Origin: Alphaproteobacteria bacterium
Lineage (GTDB): Bacteria > Pseudomonadota > Alphaproteobacteria > Reyranellales > Reyranellaceae
Direction: 5' to 3'
DNA: 46,859 nt
NCBI GenBank assembly: GCA_010032545.1
Contig: RGPT01000005.1
Span: 1-46,859 of the forward strand
Below the pieces are notes generated by a model that worked only from the letters and a program-made list of their open reading frames with translations, was not told the DNA's origin and did not search any database. Shown piece by piece: positions 43,007 through 46,859 of this stretch. Within the stretch, counting starts at the first letter, position 1, and each line of letters begins with the position of its first letter. Position numbers and translations under genes: made by a program.

Positions 43007-44224
43007 CTACTCCGCCGCGCGCACAGTCTGCGTCGCCGGAGCCACCGCCTTCATCGTGCCGCCGTAACGATCGGTGAAGGCCGTCGTGTCGATCTCGTCG
43101 AGCACGATCTCGCGGTTCAGCACCTTCTGCTTCCACTGGAGCAGCTTGGGATGCGCGGCCTGGAACTCGGGCATCACTTCCTGCGCAAACAGCTCGAGAG
43201 ATTCGCAGATGTCCTCGTGGCGGTTCTTGCCGGCCTGGTTCAGCAGCACCACCTGGTCGATGTTCGACTCCTGGAACTTCTTCAGCTTGCGCCGGATCGT
43301 CTCCGGCGAGCCGATCAGTCCGCCGCGCAGGGAGGCTGCGTGCGCGTCGGGGTTGGCCTTCTTCCACTTCTCGTATTCTTCCCACATGTTCACGGTGCCG
43401 GCGGGCGGGCGGCGGCGGTCGGCGGACTGGCCGTAAAAGCGCAGCGCGAACTGGAAGAAGGTGTCGCCGTCGGCGCGGGCGCGCGCTTCTTCGTCCGTCT
43501 TGGCGCACATGAAGAAGCTGACGAGCGCGATGTTGGGGTTGGTCGCGTAGTCGGCGAGCTTCTGCTGCCGCTTCACGAAGGCGTTGTAGTAAGCGTGCAC
43601 CCAGGCATGGGCGGCATCGGCCGAGACGAACTGGAAGCCGAGCGCGCCCATGCCCCATTCGCCGGCCTTGGTGAGCGTCTGGAGCTGCGAGCAGGCGACC
43701 CACAGCGGCGGATGCGGCTTCTGCAGCGGCTTGGGCACCACCATGCGCAGCGGAATGTTCCAGACCTTGCCCGCGTGCTCGCTGGGGCCGTCCTTGAACA
43801 TCGGCATGATGGCGCGCACGGCCTCCTCGAAGATCTCGCGCTTGTTCTCCATGGTGACGCCGAACGGTTCGAGCTCGGTGATCGAGGCGCTCTCGCCCAT
43901 GCCGAACTCGCAACGGCCGTTGGAGAGAAGGTCGAGCGTGGCCACGCGCTCGGCGACACGCGTCGGATGGTTGGTGGTGACCTGGAAGATGCCGTGGCCA
44001 AGGCGGATGTTCTTCGTGCGCTGGCTGGCGGCGGCGAGGAAGGATTCTGGCGAGGGCGAGTGCGAGTACTCTTCCAGAAAGTGATGCTCGACCTGCCAGG
44101 CGTGGTCGTAGCCCAGCCGGTCGGCCAGCTCGATCTGGTCGAGCGCGTTCTGGTAGAGCCGGTGCTCGTCGCCGGGATTCCAGGGACGGGGAAGCTGCAG
44201 CTCGTAGAAAATGCCGAATTTCAT
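43007..44224 (-). CDS. Luciferase-like flavin monooxygenase (LLM class)
   Basis: This 405-residue protein belongs to the bacterial luciferase superfamily. It opens MKFGIFYELQLPRPW with ELADRLGYDHAWQVEHHFLE, the usual beta-alpha start and substrate region. NIRLGHGIFQVTTNHPTRVA and GRCEFGMGESASITEL follow, then LWVACSQLQTLTKAGEWGMG. FMN-dependent oxidation of an organic substrate is the likely reaction. The ATG at 44224 has a GGAGG-type site. It has no clear operon partner. Confidence 0.9.
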   Translation of the reverse strand: MKFGIFYELQLPRPWNPGDEHRLYQNALDQIELADRLGYDHAWQVEHHFLEEYSHSPSPESFLAAASQRTKNIRLGHGIFQVTTNHPTRVAERVATLDLLSNGRCEFGMGESASITELEPFGVTMENKREIFEEAVRAIMPMFKDGPSEHAGKVWNIPLRMVVPKPLQKPHPPLWVACSQLQTLTKAGEWGMGALGFQFVSADAAHAWVHAYYNAFVKRQQKLADYATNPNIALVSFFMCAKTDEEARARADGDTFFQFALRFYGQSADRRRPPAGTVNMWEEYEKWKKANPDAHAASLRGGLIGSPETIRRKLKKFQESNIDQVVLLNQAGKNRHEDICESLELFAQEVMPEFQAAHPKLLQWKQKVLNREIVLDEIDTTAFTDRYGGTMKAVAPATQTVRAAE

Positions 44225-44321
44225 GGGGCGTCCTCCGAGGAGGGAGGATGCCGGTAAATCATGCCGGTGCAAGAGGCCGGGCGAAGGTGTTTCGCTGGAA
44301 GAGACGGCCCGAGCCGAACGT

Positions 44322-45383
44322 TCAGCGGCCGGTCGTGAAGTAGAAGCGGGAGACCACGGGAAGATGGTCGGAGAAGTTCATCTTCATCGCCTTGAAAAGG
44401 AGCTGACGGTCGGGCGTGCTCAGGCTCTCCAGGTGGTCAAAGAGGCGCCACTGGATCACGACGCCCTTGTCCTTGGCTGCCTTGGTTGCGTCCCGGCTGT
44501 TGGTGATCAGATGCATGTCCAGTCTCGTTCCCGCCGGGCCGGATTTGTTCAGCCTGGCGATATGGGTGATCTCATCCTTCGGGTTGATGGATCGGAAGCT
44601 CACCTTCTTGTCCTTCTCCATTTCCTCGAAAACCTTCCACTCCGATTCGTCGGGCACGGCGTTCCAGTCTCCGAAGATGAGGACATCCTGATCGAAGTGT
44701 TCGGCGGGAGAATCGATCCAGTCGGCCAGCCGCCGGGCAGCCTCTTCGCGCTGGCGCACGCCGCCGCGCCCGGAGTAGCCTTTGGGCGGCATCTGACTTT
44801 TCAGGTGCACGCCGACCAACTCGAAATCGAAGCCTTCGCGGCCCGGTCGGTCGGGCAGAGCCTCAAAGTAGCCCCATAGCGGACGCCGCGGGAAAATCTC
44901 ATGCTTCCGGCCATCCTCGGCGACAGTCAGCGGATTGTCGGTGAACAGTTCGGCCGGGTTGCGCTTCAGGCGGACCCAGTCGCGATCCCAGAGGAGCACG
45001 ACACGCTGCTGGCCACCGGTGGTGCCGTAGTGGGCGGAATAGAAACCGACGTTGCGATCCTTCAGTGCCTCGACGACAGCATCGAGTGCGCCGTCCTCGG
45101 CGATTTCGGTGAGGACGAAGATGTCGCCGTTGATGGCGGCCATCACCTCGGTGATCGCCTCGACGCGGCGGTCGTCCTGATGATCGAACCAGCGAATGTT
45201 CCAGGAAACGATGTCGAGGAACCGGTCGGTGCCGCGGAAGCGCTCGGGTACCATCTGCGACGCATTGAGCAGACGGCCGATCTTGTCGGGCACGTCACCG
45301 CGATCGAAGAACTCCAGTTTTGGCGTAATTTTGCCGCCGCCGCCCGCGTTCTTGCGCTTTGCCGTCACCTTCTTCGTTGCCAT
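44322..45383 (-). CDS. Endonuclease/exonuclease/phosphatase family protein
   Basis: This 353-residue protein has a basic head (MATKKVTAKRKNAGGGGK) and the EEP fold. DIVSWNIRWFDHQ carries the catalytic Asn, FVLTEIAEDG the metal-binding Glu, LIFGDWNAVPDESEW the Asp/Asn pair, and MNFSDHLPV the catalytic His. All catalytic positions are present. It could cut DNA or dephosphorylate a lipid or sugar. The basic tail could favour nucleic acid. There is no signal peptide. Confidence 0.85.
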   Translation of the reverse strand: MATKKVTAKRKNAGGGGKITPKLEFFDRGDVPDKIGRLLNASQMVPERFRGTDRFLDIVSWNIRWFDHQDDRRVEAITEVMAAINGDIFVLTEIAEDGALDAVVEALKDRNVGFYSAHYGTTGGQQRVVLLWDRDWVRLKRNPAELFTDNPLTVAEDGRKHEIFPRRPLWGYFEALPDRPGREGFDFELVGVHLKSQMPPKGYSGRGGVRQREEAARRLADWIDSPAEHFDQDVLIFGDWNAVPDESEWKVFEEMEKDKKVSFRSINPKDEITHIARLNKSGPAGTRLDMHLITNSRDATKAAKDKGVVIQWRLFDHLESLSTPDRQLLFKAMKMNFSDHLPVVSRFYFTTGR

Positions 45384-45513
45384 GCCTGCGCCCTCCCGTG
45401 GACTGAAGACAGGTCGGCAATCTAGCGGGTAGCGCACGCGCTTTCCACCCGCTACGGGCGCAGGGGACGGTGACAATCGTCCTACAGTTGCATGACGACT
45501 GGCCCGAGGATGC

Positions 45514-46859
45514 CTACTCCGCCGCCGCCTTCATCGCCTCCGGGTTGCGCCACTGGTGCAGCAGCTCGGCTTCCTTCTGCTTGGCCTTCACCAGATGCGC
45601 GTCCTTGACGTGGCCGTACCCCTTGATGTCGTCGGGGATGGCGGCGAGTTTCACGGCGAGCGCGTGGTTGGCGGGCGTCAGGCCCTTCAGCAGCTCGGCC
45701 ACCAGTGCCTCGTACTGGCCGATCAGGGCGCGTTCGGTCTTGCGCTCCTGCGTGTAGCCGAAGATGTCGAAGCGGGTGCCGCGCAGGCCTTTCAACTTCG
45801 CCAGCATCCTGAAGGCCGGCAGCATCCAGGCGCCGAACTCCTGCTTGATCAGGTGGCCGGTCTTGGGATCGCGGCTGGAGAAGATCGGCGGCGCCAGGTG
45901 GAACTTCAGCTTGTAGTCGCCTTCAAACTGACCGGCGATCCGGGCGGCGAAGGCGGCATCGGCATGGAGGCGCGCCACCTCGTACTCGTCCTTGTAGGCG
46001 AGCAGCTTGGAATAGTTGCGCGCGACCGCCTCGGCGAGGATGGTCTGGCCAGGCGTTGCCTTCCGTTCGGCGGAAGCCACGGCATCGACCAGCGCCTTGT
46101 AGCGTTGGGCGAGCGCCTCGTTCTGGTAGCCGGCCAGGTGCTTCATCCGCACCGCCACGATCTCGTCGAGCGTCTTGGCGATCTTGGTGAAAGGCACCAC
46201 CGTCGCCGGTGGGGCCGCGAGCTTCTCGACGGCGGCGCGGTCGGCAGCGGCACGGCGGCCCCAGCGGAAGGCCTGGGTGTTCATGGCCACGGCGGCGCCG
46301 TTCAGCTCGATTGCCTTCTCCAGCGCCTCGTGGCCGATCGGGATCAGGCCCTGCTGGTAGGCATAGCCCAGCATGAACATGTTGGTGGCGATCGAGTCGC
46401 CCATCAGCCGCGTGGCGAGGCCGGTGGCGTCGAGGAAGTCGCAGGCATCGGCGCCGGCACCCGCCTCAATCGAGAGCCGCAGCGTGTGCGCGGGGAAGGC
46501 GATGTCGGGATGGCGGGTGAATTCGCCGGTGATGGTCTCGTGTGTGTTGACGATGGCGCGCGAGGCGCCCGTCTCGAGGCGGGCCAGCGCATCGGCGCTG
46601 GCGCTGACGACGAGGTCGCAGCCCAGCAGCAGGTTGGCGCCGCCGGCACCCAGCCGCACGGCATGCAACGCCTCGGGCGTGGCGCCGAGACGCACATGGC
46701 TGATCACCGCGCCGCCCTTCTGCGCCATGCCGAGCTGGTCGAGCACGGTGACGCCCTTGCCCTCGATATGGGCGGCCACGCCCATGATGGCGCCGATGGT
46801 GACGACGCCGGTGCCGCCAATGCCGGTGATGAGTACGCCATAGGGCTTTTCCGTCAGCA
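45514..46859 (-). CDS. Indolepyruvate:ferredoxin oxidoreductase, C-terminal part
   Basis: The visible 448 codons run off the right edge. They contain the gamma-type domain start (VLITGIGGTGVVTIGAIMGV), then GMAQKGGAVISHVRLG, LLLGCDLVVSASADAL and the DUF6537-like end (KLAAIPDDIKGYGHVKDAHL). This matches the fused, alphaproteobacterial form of indolepyruvate ferredoxin oxidoreductase, which oxidatively decarboxylates aryl-pyruvates to acyl-CoA. The ThDP and ferredoxin parts must lie upstream, outside the window. The stop at 45514 ends a normal C-terminus. Confidence 0.9.
   Translation of the reverse strand, partial: LTEKPYGVLITGIGGTGVVTIGAIMGVAAHIEGKGVTVLDQLGMAQKGGAVISHVRLGATPEALHAVRLGAGGANLLLGCDLVVSASADALARLETGASRAIVNTHETITGEFTRHPDIAFPAHTLRLSIEAGAGADACDFLDATGLATRLMGDSIATNMFMLGYAYQQGLIPIGHEALEKAIELNGAAVAMNTQAFRWGRRAAADRAAVEKLAAPPATVVPFTKIAKTLDEIVAVRMKHLAGYQNEALAQRYKALVDAVASAERKATPGQTILAEAVARNYSKLLAYKDEYEVARLHADAAFAARIAGQFEGDYKLKFHLAPPIFSSRDPKTGHLIKQEFGAWMLPAFRMLAKLKGLRGTRFDIFGYTQERKTERALIGQYEALVAELLKGLTPANHALAVKLAAIPDDIKGYGHVKDAHLVKAKQKEAELLHQWRNPEAMKAAAE

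Overview
This is a GC-rich (roughly two-thirds GC by eye) chromosomal segment of an alphaproteobacterium. The pointers are an alpha-type rpoH, a one-mismatch alphaproteobacterial LexA box (GAAC-N7-GTAC) before recA, a serC-serA operon with a leader resembling the alphaproteobacterial serC RNA motif, hisZ beside purA, and many Bug/TctC binding proteins, CoA transferases and acyl-CoA enzymes. A Rhodospirillales- or Reyranella-like host is my inference; no rRNA or other decisive marker is present.

Layout. 1-3.1 kb: RluD-type pseudouridine synthase, rpoH with a CIRCE-like operator, enoyl-CoA hydratase behind a Shine-Dalgarno-sequestering hairpin. 3.1-12 kb: accessory metabolism (ThDP decarboxylase, APH-like kinase, a methyltransferase between inverted repeats, an ABC-type binding protein between two nitrile hydratase beta copies, cobalt-type nitrile hydratase, secreted proteins, a Bug protein). 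12-15.7 kb: an HTH protein, a palindromic intergenic element, purA (damaged) and hisZ. 15.7-20.4 kb: an envelope-glycan type cluster (GtrB-like glycosyltransferase, methyltransferase, cupin, polytopic membrane protein, SGNH hydrolase). 20.4-23.3 kb: serC-serA. 23.3-26.8 kb: a broken autotransporter whose passenger looks like an aspartic protease. 27-31.8 kb: a carboxymuconolactone decarboxylase/AhpD-like gene with an in-frame UGA at the second position of CxxC, a tricarballylate-type module (damaged tctC, tcuA), and a CaiB-type CoA transferase. 32-37.6 kb: gene remnants, recA, a YkgJ-type cysteine-cluster protein, alaS (damaged), a lipoprotein. 37.7-46.9 kb: hydrolase, SOUL heme-binding lipoprotein, MAPEG, SGNH protein, OmpA-like lipoprotein, a recombination junction, a luciferase-like monooxygenase, an EEP nuclease, and the C-terminal part of an indolepyruvate:ferredoxin oxidoreductase.

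The best candidate for something new is 26966-27520. Reading UGA (27206-27208) as selenocysteine gives one continuous 184-residue protein with a C-P-F-U redox motif. A 7-bp hairpin follows, whose loop places G and U at positions 23 and 24 from the UGA, the same positions as in the E. coli fdhF bSECIS element.

A caution applies to the whole window. Five genes (purA, the 17.8-kb membrane protein, the autotransporter, tctC and alaS) show frame changes, mostly with an apparent loss of some 100-200 bp. Because alaS and purA are normally indispensable, assembly error has to be considered for these lesions. They are a different kind of change from the single UGA codon of the putative selenoprotein.
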